DNA of 64,000 nt from Hyphomicrobiales bacterium (GTDB taxonomy: Bacteria; Pseudomonadota; Alphaproteobacteria; Rhizobiales; Rhizobiaceae). The notes beneath the pieces were generated by a model. The model saw nothing but the letters and a program-made list of their open reading frames with translations. It was not told where the DNA came from and did no database searches. Shown here one piece after another: positions 8,994-17,612 of the stretch. Position 1 is the first letter of the stretch, and every line of letters begins with the position of its first letter. The stretch covers positions 62,001 through 126,000 of the forward strand of contig UCJU01000020.1 in the NCBI GenBank assembly GCA_900472925.1. Reading direction: 5' to 3'. Position numbers and translations under genes: made by a program.

Positions 8994-9760
8994 GCTTTGA
9001 CCGCAACGACGAACAGGCGAGGAAAACGCAGCAAACGCTGCCCGTCTGCGGTGGGTGGATAGGCAGCATCGATGCGCTGCAGATAATCCGCCAGAAAGGC
9101 GGCACGGTTTTCTTCGCCTGCCGCCTCCAGATAGGGGCGAACACCAGTGCCCTTCACCCACTCCACGATAGCCTCGGCATTTCGCATCGGGTGGTTATAG
9201 ATCGTGTGCCAGACATCCACGCTTGCGGATTTTGGAGACAGCCGCTCGAAATAGGTGAGCGGGGAGGGCAACGGTGGCCTGCGCTTGCTGTTGCCCTCGA
9301 ATGCCGCTTTCCAGGGTCCCGCAGCGGCAGTTTCCTGCATCGAGACATGCGTCGGCTCACCCATATTGTCCGGCATCTGCACGGCCAGCACGCCACCGGG
9401 CTTGAGGTGATCCATCAGCGAGACGAGAATGTCGAGGTGGTCAGGCAACCATTGAAACACGGCGTTGGCGTAAAACAGATCAGCCTTCTGCTTGGGTCTC
9501 CATGTGGCCAGATCGGCTTTTTGAAAGGCGGTATTGGGCATTCGCAGCCGTGCCTTTTCCAGCATATCCGCATCGCTATCGACGCCGGTTATGACATTGA
9601 CGCCGTAGCGGTCCGCCAGCAATTCGGTCGAATTGCCTGGGCCGCATCCCAGATCATATCCCGTCGTCACCCGTTCCAGCGGCACTTGCGCCAAGAGGTC
9701 TCTGGCGGGGCGCGTGCGCTCTGTTTCAAACTTCAGATATTGCTGGGCTGACCATGCCAT
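8990..9760 (-). CDS. tam: Trans-aconitate 2-methyltransferase
   Basis: The 256-residue class I SAM-dependent methyltransferase matches Tam in length and in sequence blocks. [19 protein letters not shown] is the characteristic N-terminus, [14 protein letters not shown] is the SAM-binding motif [12 protein letters not shown] follows, and [12 protein letters not shown] lies in the substrate region. Tam methylates trans-aconitate, a spontaneous isomer of the citrate-cycle intermediate that inhibits aconitase. The ATG at 9760 has GGAGTG 4-5 bases upstream; an in-frame start at 9793 would add 11 unrelated residues. Confidence 0.93.
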   Translation of the reverse strand: MAWSAQQYLKFETERTRPARDLLAQVPLERVTTGYDLGCGPGNSTELLADRYGVNVITGVDSDADMLEKARLRMPNTAFQKADLATWRPKQKADLFYANAVFQWLPDHLDILVSLMDHLKPGGVLAVQMPDNMGEPTHVSMQETAAAGPWKAAFEGNSKRRPPLPSPLTYFERLSPKSASVDVWHTIYNHPMRNAEAIVEWVKGTGVRPYLEAAGEENRAAFLADYLQRIDAAYPPTADGQRLLRFPRLFVVAVKA

Positions 9761-9994
9761 GCTGCACTCCTTTACAGAGACGGAACATCGCATGGCGTCA
9801 CGAAACGGGCCATAGTTTCACTCATCAAAAAACGTGATGGGTCTATCGATCATGGTTTTGCAGTTGCGCAACAAAATCCATGATCTGAGCCGTTTTTCCG
9901 TAACTTTCCATCAATTTCCGATATCGTTGGAATTTGGTCTTGACGCAAAAGGTGCAGAGGCATTCATTCCCCCAAAATGTAGAAGGAGAATGCC

Positions 9995-10882
9995 ATGTCC
10001 GTCGATACTGCACCCCGATCGCCCACCTGGACCTATGTCGATGGTCAATGGCTTCCCGGCAATCCGCCGCTGATCGGGCCGACGTCGCACGCCATGTGGC
10101 TGGCATCCACGGTGTTTGATGGTGCGCGCTGGTTCAACGGTCTGGCGCCGGATCTCGATCTGCACTGCCAGCGCGTCAATCGCTCCGCCATCAGCATGGG
10201 CATGAAGCCGACGATGACACCGGAGGAGATCGAGCAGCTAGCGCTTGATGGCGTGACCAAATTCGATGGCAATACGGCCATCTACATCAAGCCGATGTAT
10301 TGGGCAGAACACGGCATGCCCGGCAGCGTCGTGGCGCCGGATGCCGCATCCACCCGTTTTGCGCTGTGCCTGTTCGAAGCGCCGATGGATGCGGGCGCAC
10401 CCGTTACCCTCACGGTCTCATCCCTTCGCCGCCCATCGCCGGAAACGGCCATGACGGATGCCAAGGCCGGTAGCCTCTATCCCAACAGCGGCCGCGCCAT
10501 TCTGGAAGCCCGTTCGCGCGGTTTCGGCGGTGCGCTGATGCTGGATATGAATGGCAATGTTGCCGAGACGTCTTCCGCAAACGTCTTCATGGTCAAGGAC
10601 GGCGTCGTTTTCACGCCGGTTCCCAACCGCACCTTCCTCGCCGGTATCACCCGCTCCCGCGTCATGGGCCTCTTGCGTCAGGCCGGGTTCGACGTGCGCG
10701 AAGCGACGCTTTCCGTGCAGGATTTCCGCGAGGCCGACGAGATTTTCTGCTCGGGCAATTATTCCAAGGTGTCGCCGGTGACCAGACTGGATGACCGCGA
10801 ATTGCAGGCCGGTCCGGTGGCGCGAAAGGCGCTGGACCTGTACATGGAATGGTCGGCTGATCTGGGCGCCAAGGTGGAATAA
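9995..10882 (+). CDS. Branched-chain amino acid aminotransferase family (class IV)
   Basis: The 295-residue PLP enzyme belongs to fold type IV. The Schiff-base lysine is K157 in MTDAKAGSLYPNSGRA. NVAETSSANVFMVKDG and the PLP phosphate-contact region TFLAGITRSRVM are typical of IlvE-like transaminases. Family members interconvert Leu, Ile and Val with their keto acids. This subgroup (TWTYVDGQWLPGN N-terminus) is common in rhizobia as a second BCAT, so its true substrate may differ. AAGGAG precedes the ATG. Confidence 0.88.
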   Translation: MSVDTAPRSPTWTYVDGQWLPGNPPLIGPTSHAMWLASTVFDGARWFNGLAPDLDLHCQRVNRSAISMGMKPTMTPEEIEQLALDGVTKFDGNTAIYIKPMYWAEHGMPGSVVAPDAASTRFALCLFEAPMDAGAPVTLTVSSLRRPSPETAMTDAKAGSLYPNSGRAILEARSRGFGGALMLDMNGNVAETSSANVFMVKDGVVFTPVPNRTFLAGITRSRVMGLLRQAGFDVREATLSVQDFREADEIFCSGNYSKVSPVTRLDDRELQAGPVARKALDLYMEWSADLGAKVE

Positions 10883-10986
10883 GACAAGCCATAGCCGCCG
10901 AGTTGAGGGTGGCGCAACCCCTCACATGCGATCTCGAACACTTAAGCTTCGCTCGAGATGTTCAATCGCTTTGTTGTCCAATAGAG

Positions 10987-11006
10987 GCGAGGGGTCTGCC
11001 CCTCGC
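10987..11006. terminator. GC-rich hairpin between convergent genes
   Basis: GCGAGGGG and CCCCTCGC form an 8-bp stem with a 4-base loop between the aminotransferase (ends 10882) and the convergent LysR gene (ends 11019). There is no T tract, so a terminator role is only plausible. Confidence 0.4.
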
Positions 11007-11018
11007 TCCTGCGCCGAC

Positions 11019-11918
11019 CTATTGCACCAAAACCCCACGCGCCACATCCACCACAGCCTGCGTCAAGGGTTTCAATCTTTCCGACGCCAGTCTGTTCACC
11101 TGCCAGTAGAGCGGAATATCCAGCGGCGTATCCGCCACCAGTTCCACCAGCTCACCCGATGCCAGATGATCCCGCACCAGCATGGCGGGGTTCATGCCCC
11201 ATCCCATGCCCAAGAGGGCTGCATCGACGAAACTCTGGGTCGAGGGAAGCCAATGGGTTGGGTGAACGATGGGTGCGCCGAACACCTTCGATAGCCATTG
11301 ATGTTGCAGCCGGTCTTTCTGGTTGAAGGTCAAGGCTGGCGCTTGCGACATGCGCGCCTCGGTGACGCCAGCTGTAAAATAGCGGGAGATGAAGTCGGGA
11401 CTGGCAGTCGCGTGGTAGCGCAGCGAGCCAAGCGGCGTGACACGGCAGCCCTGCACCGGTTTTTCGAGGCTTGTAACCGCCGCCAGAACCCGACCGCGCT
11501 GCAGCCAGTCGGCTGTGTGGTCCTGATCGTCCACCGCAATATTCATCAGGTAATTCGAGCCGCTGGAGAAGCCGGATATGGCTTTCAGGAACCATGTTCC
11601 GAGGCTGTCTGCGTTGGTGGCGATGTGGAGCGTGACTTTGTCACCCGTTTGATCCGGCGCGAGGAGGGCTGGCAGCTGACCGAAAAGTTCTGTTTCCAGC
11701 ATGCCGACATGCTCCATGTGGCGGCAGACCCACTCACCCTTTTCGGTTGCGGTGCAAGGGTTTCCCCGCAGGATCAGAACTGCGCCGAGCCGCTCCTCTA
11801 GCTGCTTGACCCGCTGCGAAATCGCAGATGGGGTGACATGTAAGGCGTGCGCTGCCCTCTCGAAGCTACCGGTTTGAACCACCATCATCACGGCGCGAAG
11901 CGCTGCATAATCCAACAT
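11019..11918 (-). CDS. ArgP/LysG-type LysR regulator of lysine/arginine export
   Basis: The 299-residue LysR-family protein has an N-terminal winged helix (FERAAHALHVTPSAISQRVKQL, about residues 18-40) and a full effector domain with the ArgP-like sequences RGNPCTATEKGEWVCRHMEHV and PTHWLPSTQSFVDAALLGMGW. ArgP/LysG proteins bind lysine and arginine and switch on a LysE/ArgO exporter. Exactly such an exporter is divergent at 12010, and an operator-like palindrome lies between the two genes at 11933-11964. Confidence 0.88.
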   Translation of the reverse strand: MLDYAALRAVMMVVQTGSFERAAHALHVTPSAISQRVKQLEERLGAVLILRGNPCTATEKGEWVCRHMEHVGMLETELFGQLPALLAPDQTGDKVTLHIATNADSLGTWFLKAISGFSSGSNYLMNIAVDDQDHTADWLQRGRVLAAVTSLEKPVQGCRVTPLGSLRYHATASPDFISRYFTAGVTEARMSQAPALTFNQKDRLQHQWLSKVFGAPIVHPTHWLPSTQSFVDAALLGMGWGMNPAMLVRDHLASGELVELVADTPLDIPLYWQVNRLASERLKPLTQAVVDVARGVLVQ

Positions 11919-11932
11919 GAAATTAGCCTGCC

Positions 11933-11964
11933 TTAATCCAAGTTAGAATCCTTAACTGGATTAA
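11933..11964. promoter_or_regulatory. Candidate ArgP/LysG operator palindrome
   Basis: TTAATCCA and its exact complement TGGATTAA flank a 16-base spacer in the 91-base gap between the divergent LysR regulator and LysE-type exporter. The position, between the two promoters, is what is expected of a LysR activator site controlling both genes. Confidence 0.65.
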
Positions 11965-12009
11965 CGTGGTGACACCACCTATTCAAAGCATGAAACGAAG
12001 GGCGGCTTC

Positions 12010-12618
12010 ATGGATTTCTCGACCTATATGACGGGCTTGACGATGGGGCTGACGTTGATCGTCGCCATCGGCGCGCAGAACGCTTTCGTGCTGCGGCAGG
12101 GGCTGCGGGGCGAACACGTGCTTGCCGTCGTTATTGCCTGCGCCGTGTCGGATGCCATTTTGATCACGATAGGGGTGACCGCTTTCCGCCAAATTGCCGC
12201 CGTCATGCCCGCTCTGGAAGCGGCCATGCGCTATGCCGGTGCGGCCTTTTTGTTCTGGTATGGTGCCAAAAGCCTGCAATCGGCACTTGGCGCTTCCAGC
12301 GTTCTCACCGCCGCATCCGGCACTGCAACCTCGCTCGGATCGACACTCGTTACATGCCTTGCGCTGACATGGCTCAACCCGCATGTCTATCTCGATACGG
12401 TGGTTCTGCTCGGCACGATCTCGACGCAATTTCCGGGGTCGGAAAAAGCGTTCTGGGCAGGTGCGGTCACCTCGTCCTTCCTATTCTTCGTCTGCCTCGG
12501 ATACGGCGCCCGCTGGCTCAGACCCATTTTCGCCAATCCGCAAAGCTGGCGCGTACTCGAAGGGGTCATCGCGCTCACCATGTGGTTGATTGCCGTCAAG
12601 TTGTTGACCGGTGGTTGA
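12010..12618 (+). CDS. LysE/ArgO family amino-acid exporter
   Basis: The 202-residue inner-membrane protein has about six hydrophobic segments. GLTLIVAIGAQNAFVLRQGLRGEHV near residues 13-37 is the LysE/ArgO hallmark, and LALTWLNPHVYLDTVVLLG is the second signature. The family exports lysine, arginine or toxic analogues. Its partner regulator is the divergent ArgP/LysG-like gene ending upstream at 11918. Confidence 0.92.
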   Translation: MDFSTYMTGLTMGLTLIVAIGAQNAFVLRQGLRGEHVLAVVIACAVSDAILITIGVTAFRQIAAVMPALEAAMRYAGAAFLFWYGAKSLQSALGASSVLTAASGTATSLGSTLVTCLALTWLNPHVYLDTVVLLGTISTQFPGSEKAFWAGAVTSSFLFFVCLGYGARWLRPIFANPQSWRVLEGVIALTMWLIAVKLLTGG

Positions 12619-12688
12619 ACGTGGAGTTTCGGTTTGAAATGAAGCCGCGACCATGCACATTGTTCTGGTGAACATTCAGGATATTGAA

Positions 12689-13243
12689 ATGCATTTCCAG
12701 ACAAAGCCAGCTGTTACCATTCGCGCCTGCGAAGAGGCCGATATTGCCGCAATTACAGACATCTACCGCCACGCCGTGTTGCACGGCACGGCCAGTTTTG
12801 AGATCGAGCCTCCGTCCACCGAGACAATGATCGAGCGCAGGCAGGCACTGATTGCCGGTGGGTTCCCCTATGTGGTGGCGGAGGTAGAAGGAGCGGTTGC
12901 GGGTTATGCCTATGCTGGCCCCCACCGGGCACGACCCGCCTATGGTGCGACAGTCGAGGATTCCATCTATGTCGATCCTGACCGCAAGGGCCTTGGCATT
13001 GGCAAGACCCTGCTGCTGTCGCTGATCGATGAAGCGACTGCGCGAGGTTTTCGCCAGATGGTCGCGGTCGTCGGAGATGCCGACAACGCGGCGTCGATCG
13101 GCGTTCACCGCGCCGCCGGGTTCGAAATGGTCGGCACACTGAAATCCGTCGGCTGGAAGCATGGGCGCTGGCTCGATATCGTGCTGATGCAGCGCCCGCT
13201 GGGAGAGGCGAATACGACGCCCCGTTTCAAGCCGGAAGCATAG
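12689..13243 (+). CDS. GNAT acetyltransferase, phosphinothricin-type
   Basis: The 184-residue protein is an acetyl-CoA-dependent N-acetyltransferase. TIRACEEADIAAITDIYRHAV opens the fold, YVDPDRKGLGIGKTLL is the acetyl-CoA-binding motif A, and NAASIGVHRAAGFEMVGT with GWKHGRWLDIVLMQ marks the PAT/bar-like subfamily. I prefer the ATG at 12689 (AGGA 7 bases upstream) over an ATG at 12653. A similar gene lies at 36241. The natural substrate is not determinable. Confidence 0.85.
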   Translation: MHFQTKPAVTIRACEEADIAAITDIYRHAVLHGTASFEIEPPSTETMIERRQALIAGGFPYVVAEVEGAVAGYAYAGPHRARPAYGATVEDSIYVDPDRKGLGIGKTLLLSLIDEATARGFRQMVAVVGDADNAASIGVHRAAGFEMVGTLKSVGWKHGRWLDIVLMQRPLGEANTTPRFKPEA

Positions 13244-13246
13244 GGA

Positions 13247-13579
13247 TCAACGCGCCGCCGAGCTGGGAATGTCGATTTTCACCGCGTCATGCGCCAATTC
13301 GCCACCAATTTCGACAGTCTTGTTCTTCTTGTCGAAAACGCAGATTTGGCTGATCTCGGTTTTGGTGCCCTTGGCATTGCCGGTGATGATGGCAAGGCCG
13401 TAGCTCTGGCTGCCGAAGGGGTCCACGACGATCTTTGGTTTTTCGATATTGCCTTCGACCGCGCCGAGGCAGCGCGCCTGAACCTCGGCCGCAAACTCTT
13501 TCCACGCATCGCCGGAAGAGGCTGCGGCGGGCAGGGCAACAAGGCTTGCAAGGCAAGCGGCCAGAAACTGTCGTTTCAC
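13247..13579 (-). CDS. Small exported protein of unknown function
   Basis: The 110-residue protein starts at GTG 13579, with AAGGAT about 8 bases upstream, and has a clean signal peptide (MKRQFLAACLASLVALPAAA, cleavage near residue 21). The mature part of about 90 residues has two cysteines (QARCLG and SQICVFD) that could form a disulfide and a beta-rich appearance (IVVDPFGSQSYGLAIITG). A much longer in-frame extension to 13852 is not supported. I do not recognise the family. A periplasmic location is inferred. Confidence 0.7.
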   Translation of the reverse strand: MKRQFLAACLASLVALPAAASSGDAWKEFAAEVQARCLGAVEGNIEKPKIVVDPFGSQSYGLAIITGNAKGTKTEISQICVFDKKNKTVEIGGELAHDAVKIDIPSSAAR

Positions 13580-13803
13580 GGTAATATCCTTCCGGTATCG
13601 TCGCCGGTAAAAGCGAACGGATTTTCTTGAATCGGTACGCCAGCCTTGGCATGAAAAGTGTTTTTCCAAGGGCATCGGGAAGAATTTTCTCTTTTGCTGG
13701 AACATTTTAACATTTAGCAGGTTGCCTCTCAACACGTCCGCTCTTATGGTCCGGGCACAGGTTTCAAGGAGCGGTCCTGCCGCTGCAACAAGGAGTAAAC
13801 ACC

Positions 13804-14406
13804 ATGGCCTTCGAACTTCCCGCACTGCCTTACGATTACGACGCGCTGGCACCTTACATGTCCCGCGAAACGCTTGAGCTGCACCACGACAAGCACCACA
13901 AGGCCTATGTGGACAACGGCAACAAGCTTGCTGCAGAAGCCGGTCTTGCTGAGCTTTCGCTGGAAGAAGTCGTGAAGAAGTCCTTCGGTACCCATGCTGG
14001 CCTGTTCAACAACGCAGCCCAGCACTACAACCACGTCCATTTCTGGAAGTGGATGAAGAAGGACGGCGGCGGCAACAAGCTTCCGGGCAAGCTGGAGCAG
14101 GCATTTGCGTCTGATCTCGGCGGCTACGACAAGTTCAAGACGGATTTCATCGCTGCTGGCACGACACAGTTCGGTTCCGGTTGGGCATGGCTGTCCGTCA
14201 AGAACGGCAAGCTGGAAATTTCCAAGACACCGAACGGTGAAAACCCGTTGGTTCACGGCGCAGAACCAATCCTCGGCGTCGACGTGTGGGAACACTCCTA
14301 CTACGTCGATTACAAGAACCTGCGTCCGAAGTATCTCGAAGCTTTCGTCGATAATCTCATCAACTGGGATTACGTTCTGGAGCGCTACGAGGCTGCTGCC
14401 AAGTAA
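13804..14406 (+). CDS. sodB: Superoxide dismutase, Fe/Mn type
   Basis: The 200-residue enzyme dismutates superoxide in the cytoplasm. The metal ligands are H27, H77, D160 and H164, the last two in GVDVWEHSYYVDY. NNAAQHYNHVHFW and FGSGWAWL are standard for the iron-type branch used by rhizobia. AAGGAG stands 8 bases before the ATG and a strong terminator follows, so it is a single-gene transcription unit. Confidence 0.96.
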   Translation: MAFELPALPYDYDALAPYMSRETLELHHDKHHKAYVDNGNKLAAEAGLAELSLEEVVKKSFGTHAGLFNNAAQHYNHVHFWKWMKKDGGGNKLPGKLEQAFASDLGGYDKFKTDFIAAGTTQFGSGWAWLSVKNGKLEISKTPNGENPLVHGAEPILGVDVWEHSYYVDYKNLRPKYLEAFVDNLINWDYVLERYEAAAK

Positions 14407-14430
14407 GATTTCGAACCTTAAAGCCTATCG

Positions 14431-14465
14431 ACACCCGGCCCAAGTGCCGGGTGTTTTCGTTTTGT
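14431..14465 (+). terminator. Rho-independent terminator after sodB
   Basis: ACACCCGGC pairs with GCCGGGTGT over a 6-base loop and is followed by TTTCGTTTT. It begins 25 bases after the sodB stop codon. Confidence 0.9.
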
Positions 14466-14503
14466 CATATGGCTGTCATTGCCCCGTCCTATGCGGAGCT
14501 ATC

Positions 14504-15397
14504 ATGACAGACAAAACTGCACCGCTCTTCTCCTTCGGCATTGTCGCCGATCCGCAATATGCCGATGTCGCGCCGCGCCCGGATATGGGGCGCCATTACG
14601 CGCAGAGCACACACAAGCTCGATGAGGCCATTGCCGTCTTCAACTTCAACGCCCATGATCTGGCCTTCGTCGTCACGCTTGGCGATGTCATCGATCACGG
14701 CTGGGAGAATTTCGATAACATTCTGCGGTGTTACGACACGCTGCGCCATCGCAGTGTTATGCTGCCGGGCAACCACGATTTCTCAGTCGCGCCGCAGCAT
14801 CTCGACAAAGTCCATGCGCGTCTGTCGATGCCATCGCCCTGGCATGATTTCACCGTCGGGCAGGTGCGTTTCGTGGTGCTGGATGGCAGCGATGTCAGCC
14901 TGTTTGCTCCACCGCCGGGTGACCCGCGTCTTGAGCTGGCTGAGCAGCGGCTGGAGGTGTTGAAGCAGGCCGGTGCAATCAACGCTGAGAGATGGAACGG
15001 TTCTTTTAGCGAAAAGCAGGTAACGTGGCTTTCCGATACGCTCGATGCAGCGGACGCTGCTGGCGAAACCGTTATCATCTTTTGCCACTATCCGCTGTAT
15101 CCAGAGAACGCCCACAATATGTGGGACGCGCCGCAAACTCTGGAATTGCTGAGTGCCCATGGCTGCGTCAAAGCGTGGTTCTGCGGTCATAATCACGTTG
15201 GCAATTACGGATTGGTGGGCAACACGCATCTCGTGAATTTCAAAGGCATGGTCGATACACTGGGCGAAAACACCTTCGCCATCGCAGATATCTTTGAAGA
15301 TCGTATCGAAATCCGTGGGTTTGGTCGGGAAGAGAGCCGCTCGCTGCAGCTTTTGCCTGTAAAAGACCTGCGACATGCCGCGGTGGCGGGGCGATAA
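14504..15397 (+). CDS. Calcineurin-like metallophosphoesterase (ADP-ribose pyrophosphatase-like)
   Basis: The 297-residue protein has the full set of two-metal phosphoesterase motifs: FGIVADPQYAD (D-x-[HQ] variant), GDVIDHG, LPGNHDF, FCHYPLYP and CGHNHVGNYG. The DPQYAD variant is typical of the Mn-dependent ADP-ribose/CDP-alcohol diphosphatase group. Start: the ATG at 14504 has GGAG 7 bases upstream; the frame is open to 14105 but that part overlaps sodB and is non-coding. The cytoplasmic substrate (ADP-ribose or CDP-alcohols) is inferred from the subgroup. Confidence 0.87.
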   Translation: MTDKTAPLFSFGIVADPQYADVAPRPDMGRHYAQSTHKLDEAIAVFNFNAHDLAFVVTLGDVIDHGWENFDNILRCYDTLRHRSVMLPGNHDFSVAPQHLDKVHARLSMPSPWHDFTVGQVRFVVLDGSDVSLFAPPPGDPRLELAEQRLEVLKQAGAINAERWNGSFSEKQVTWLSDTLDAADAAGETVIIFCHYPLYPENAHNMWDAPQTLELLSAHGCVKAWFCGHNHVGNYGLVGNTHLVNFKGMVDTLGENTFAIADIFEDRIEIRGFGREESRSLQLLPVKDLRHAAVAGR

Positions 15398-15601
15398 AAG
15401 CAGACTGCGGAAGGCGAGTTTATATGTATGATTTCGCTTTACAAATCACCGGAATGTGACTTCTTTTTGCCATGTGAAGCAGGCATCTTCTTTTCGCTCG
15501 TTCCAGCATGTCGAACGGGTGGGACCGCTGTTTTGCGACGACGACATGCGAGAACACAGAACAGACACCCCTCCGGCACGCCGGTTCAGGAGAGAGAAAC
15601 G

Positions 15602-16033
15602 ATGAAGCTTAGAACCATTGCCGCTTCCATAATGATTGGCTGTCTTTGCGCCGGTGCGGTGTCCGCAGCCGGCGAGGTTGAAAAGCGCGAAGGCTTGATG
15701 AAGGGCATCGGCGGTGCCATGGGTGCGCTCGGCGCCATCGCCAAGGGCGAAAAGCCTTACGATGCCGAGACCGTCAAGACTGCCGTCACCACCATCAGCG
15801 CGAATGCCAAGGCCTTCCCGGACCAGTTCCCGGCCGGTTCTGAAGGCGGCGCTGCGGCCCCTGCCATCTGGCAGAATTTCGCCGATTTCAAATCGAAGTC
15901 CCAGAAGCTCGGTTCTGACGCCGACGCGGTCCTGGCGCAACTGCCAACGGATCAGGCCAGCGTCGGTGCTGCCATGAAAACCCTCGGCGCAGATTGCAGC
16001 AGCTGCCACCAGACTTACCGTCTCAAGAAGTAA
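15602..16033 (+). CDS. Cytochrome c'/c-556 family protein
   Basis: The 143-residue precursor has a signal peptide (about residues 1-22, ending GAVSAA) and a four-helix-bundle cytochrome c sequence with a C-terminal haem motif CSSCH near residue 134. The class II arrangement, with the haem motif close to the C-terminus, identifies the c'/c-556 family of periplasmic electron carriers or gas-binding proteins. AGGAG precedes the ATG. The next gene, a dihaem cytochrome c, follows after a terminator-like hairpin. Confidence 0.9.
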   Translation: MKLRTIAASIMIGCLCAGAVSAAGEVEKREGLMKGIGGAMGALGAIAKGEKPYDAETVKTAVTTISANAKAFPDQFPAGSEGGAAAPAIWQNFADFKSKSQKLGSDADAVLAQLPTDQASVGAAMKTLGADCSSCHQTYRLKK

Positions 16034-16047
16034 TCCATATCAACCAA

Positions 16048-16076
16048 GGTCCGCCAGCACACCGGCGGGCCTTTTT
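16048..16076 (+). terminator. Terminator/attenuator between two cytochrome genes
   Basis: GGTCCGCC pairs with GGCGGGCC (one G-T pair) across an 8-base loop and is followed by TTTTT. It lies 15 bases after the cytochrome c' stop and 33 bases before the dihaem cytochrome start, so it either ends the first transcript or reduces read-through. Confidence 0.8.
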
Positions 16077-16108
16077 GCATTGTGAATTCGGGCGAATCGG
16101 AGAAGTCG

Positions 16109-17026
16109 ATGGCTTCCATCTGGGCGAAGCTGGCGGGCGGTGCTGTTATTGCGGGTGCCGTGGGCCTTGGCGTTTTCATGTGGGTCACCGCGCCTCAACG
16201 CCAGCCACCCAGCCATTGGGCCAATCTGGGTGAGCCGAACCTTGCCAATGGTGAAACGCTGTTTTGGGCTGGTGGCTGCGCAAGCTGTCACGCCGCGCCA
16301 GATGCCACGGGCGATGCAATGAAGACGCTGTCGGGCGGGCAGGCGCTGCCAAGTCCGTTCGGCACCTTTCATATGCCCAACATTTCTTCCGATCCGCAGC
16401 ATGGTATTGGCGCGTGGACAGTCGCACAGTTCGGCGATGCGATGACGCGGGGTGTCGGCAAGGACGGCGAGCATCTCTACCCATCCTTCCCTTACAACTC
16501 CTATGCGCGGATGACGCCGCAGGATGTCAACGATCTCTTCGCCTACCTGAAGACGCTGCCTGCCAGCACCAATGATGCGCCGGGTCACGATCTGCCATTT
16601 CCCTTCAACATTCGCCTCGCGCTGGGTGGCTGGAAATTCCTGTATTTCGACAAGGGCCAGCCGCGCGTGCAGCTTGCCAATGCCGATGCTGACGTCGTTC
16701 GCGGTCAATATCTCGTGGAGGGTCTCGGCCATTGCGGCGAGTGTCACACACCACGCGATGCTCTCGGTGGTTTCCTGAAAGGGCAGTGGCTAGCCGGTGG
16801 ACCGAACCCGGAAGGCGAGGGCAGGATACCCGATATCCGTCCTGAATCCGCCCCCACCCGCTCATGGACGCAAGCCGATATCGCCAACTATCTCGAAACC
16901 GGTTTCACGCCGGATTTCGATAGTGCCGGTGGCTCCATGGTCAAGGTGCAGCAGAACATGGCCCACCTTCCCGCCGAAGATCGCAACGCGATCGCCGCCT
17001 ACCTCAAGGCACTGCCGTCTCCGTGA
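16109..17026 (+). CDS. Membrane-anchored dihaem cytochrome c
   Basis: The 305-residue protein has an uncleaved-looking N-terminal membrane anchor (residues about 8-30) and two haem-binding motifs, CASCH near residue 58 and CGECH near residue 211, each in a class I cytochrome domain. NISSDPQHGIGAWT and EHLYPSFPYNSYARMT resemble the cytochrome subunits of membrane alcohol, gluconate or aldehyde dehydrogenases. No dehydrogenase subunit is adjacent. I chose ATG 16109 (GGAGAAG 5 bases upstream) over GTG 16082. Confidence 0.88.
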   Translation: MASIWAKLAGGAVIAGAVGLGVFMWVTAPQRQPPSHWANLGEPNLANGETLFWAGGCASCHAAPDATGDAMKTLSGGQALPSPFGTFHMPNISSDPQHGIGAWTVAQFGDAMTRGVGKDGEHLYPSFPYNSYARMTPQDVNDLFAYLKTLPASTNDAPGHDLPFPFNIRLALGGWKFLYFDKGQPRVQLANADADVVRGQYLVEGLGHCGECHTPRDALGGFLKGQWLAGGPNPEGEGRIPDIRPESAPTRSWTQADIANYLETGFTPDFDSAGGSMVKVQQNMAHLPAEDRNAIAAYLKALPSP

Positions 17027-17068
17027 CCGGACATTGACTCCTATAGATTTCCGCCGGATAACGGTGGT

Positions 17069-17255
17069 GTGATGGTCTTTCCGGGTTCGCCCGGAAAGTG
17101 AAAAGGGAACACGATAGAAGCTGACGCTTCGATTCGTGGCTGCCCCCGCAACTGTGAGCGGATAGCCTGAAAACGGAGTGCCACTGATCCGCGCCAATAG
17201 GATCGGGAAGGTGTTTTCAAGGTTACGACCCGCGAGCCAGGAGACCTGCCATCAC
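17069..17255 (+). ncRNA. Cobalamin (adenosylcobalamin) riboswitch
   Basis: The conserved core is present: GGGAACACG at 17105, CTGCCCCCGCAACTGT at 17140, GCCACTG at 17180, GGGAAGG at 17205 and the B12-box end region GACCCGCGAGCCAGGAGACC from 17227. The P1 helix closes between GTGATGG (17069-17075) and CCATCAC (17249-17255). It stands about 160 bases before cbtB, so it should turn off the cobalt-uptake genes when cobalamin is plentiful. Confidence 0.95.
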
Positions 17256-17416
17256 ATGAAGTGTCGTCAATACCGGCGGGGTGTCCGGAACAGCACGGTT
17301 GGCAGGTCGGTTTTCCGGCCTTCAGGACCCTGTGTCTCTTTCCCCGTGGTGAATGTTGAATGCGGTCGTGTGGCTTTTGATCAGCAAAGCGCCCACCCGC
17401 ACAGGAAGGGATCACC

Positions 17417-17599
17417 ATGTCTATCCAACAGAGTACGGCCACATCGGCCGTATCGACCAGAACGTCGAAAATTGCGCAATCGTTGACGGCAGCCGCACTG
17501 GGCCTGTTCATCGTCGGCTTCGTTGGCTTTTCGCATATCGAGGCGGTGCACAATGCCGCCCATGATACGCGCCACGCCAATGCCTTCCCTTGCCATTGA
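17417..17599 (+). CDS. cbtB: Cobalt transporter subunit CbtB
   Basis: The 60-residue protein has a single membrane helix (SLTAAALGLFIVGFVGFSHI, about residues 23-42) followed by a His-rich tail (EAVHNAAHDTRHANAFPCH). This is the standard CbtB architecture. It sits behind a cobalamin riboswitch and just before cbtA, the arrangement from which the CbtAB cobalt-uptake role was predicted. The ATG follows AGGAAGGG. Confidence 0.92.
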   Translation: MSIQQSTATSAVSTRTSKIAQSLTAAALGLFIVGFVGFSHIEAVHNAAHDTRHANAFPCH

Positions 17600-17612
17600 G
17601 GGGAGGCCGATC

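Noticed and set aside
14105..14503. N-terminal extension of the metallophosphoesterase into sodB
   Set aside because: The extension is an out-of-frame reading of sodB and crosses the sodB terminator; the real start at 14504 has a ribosome site.
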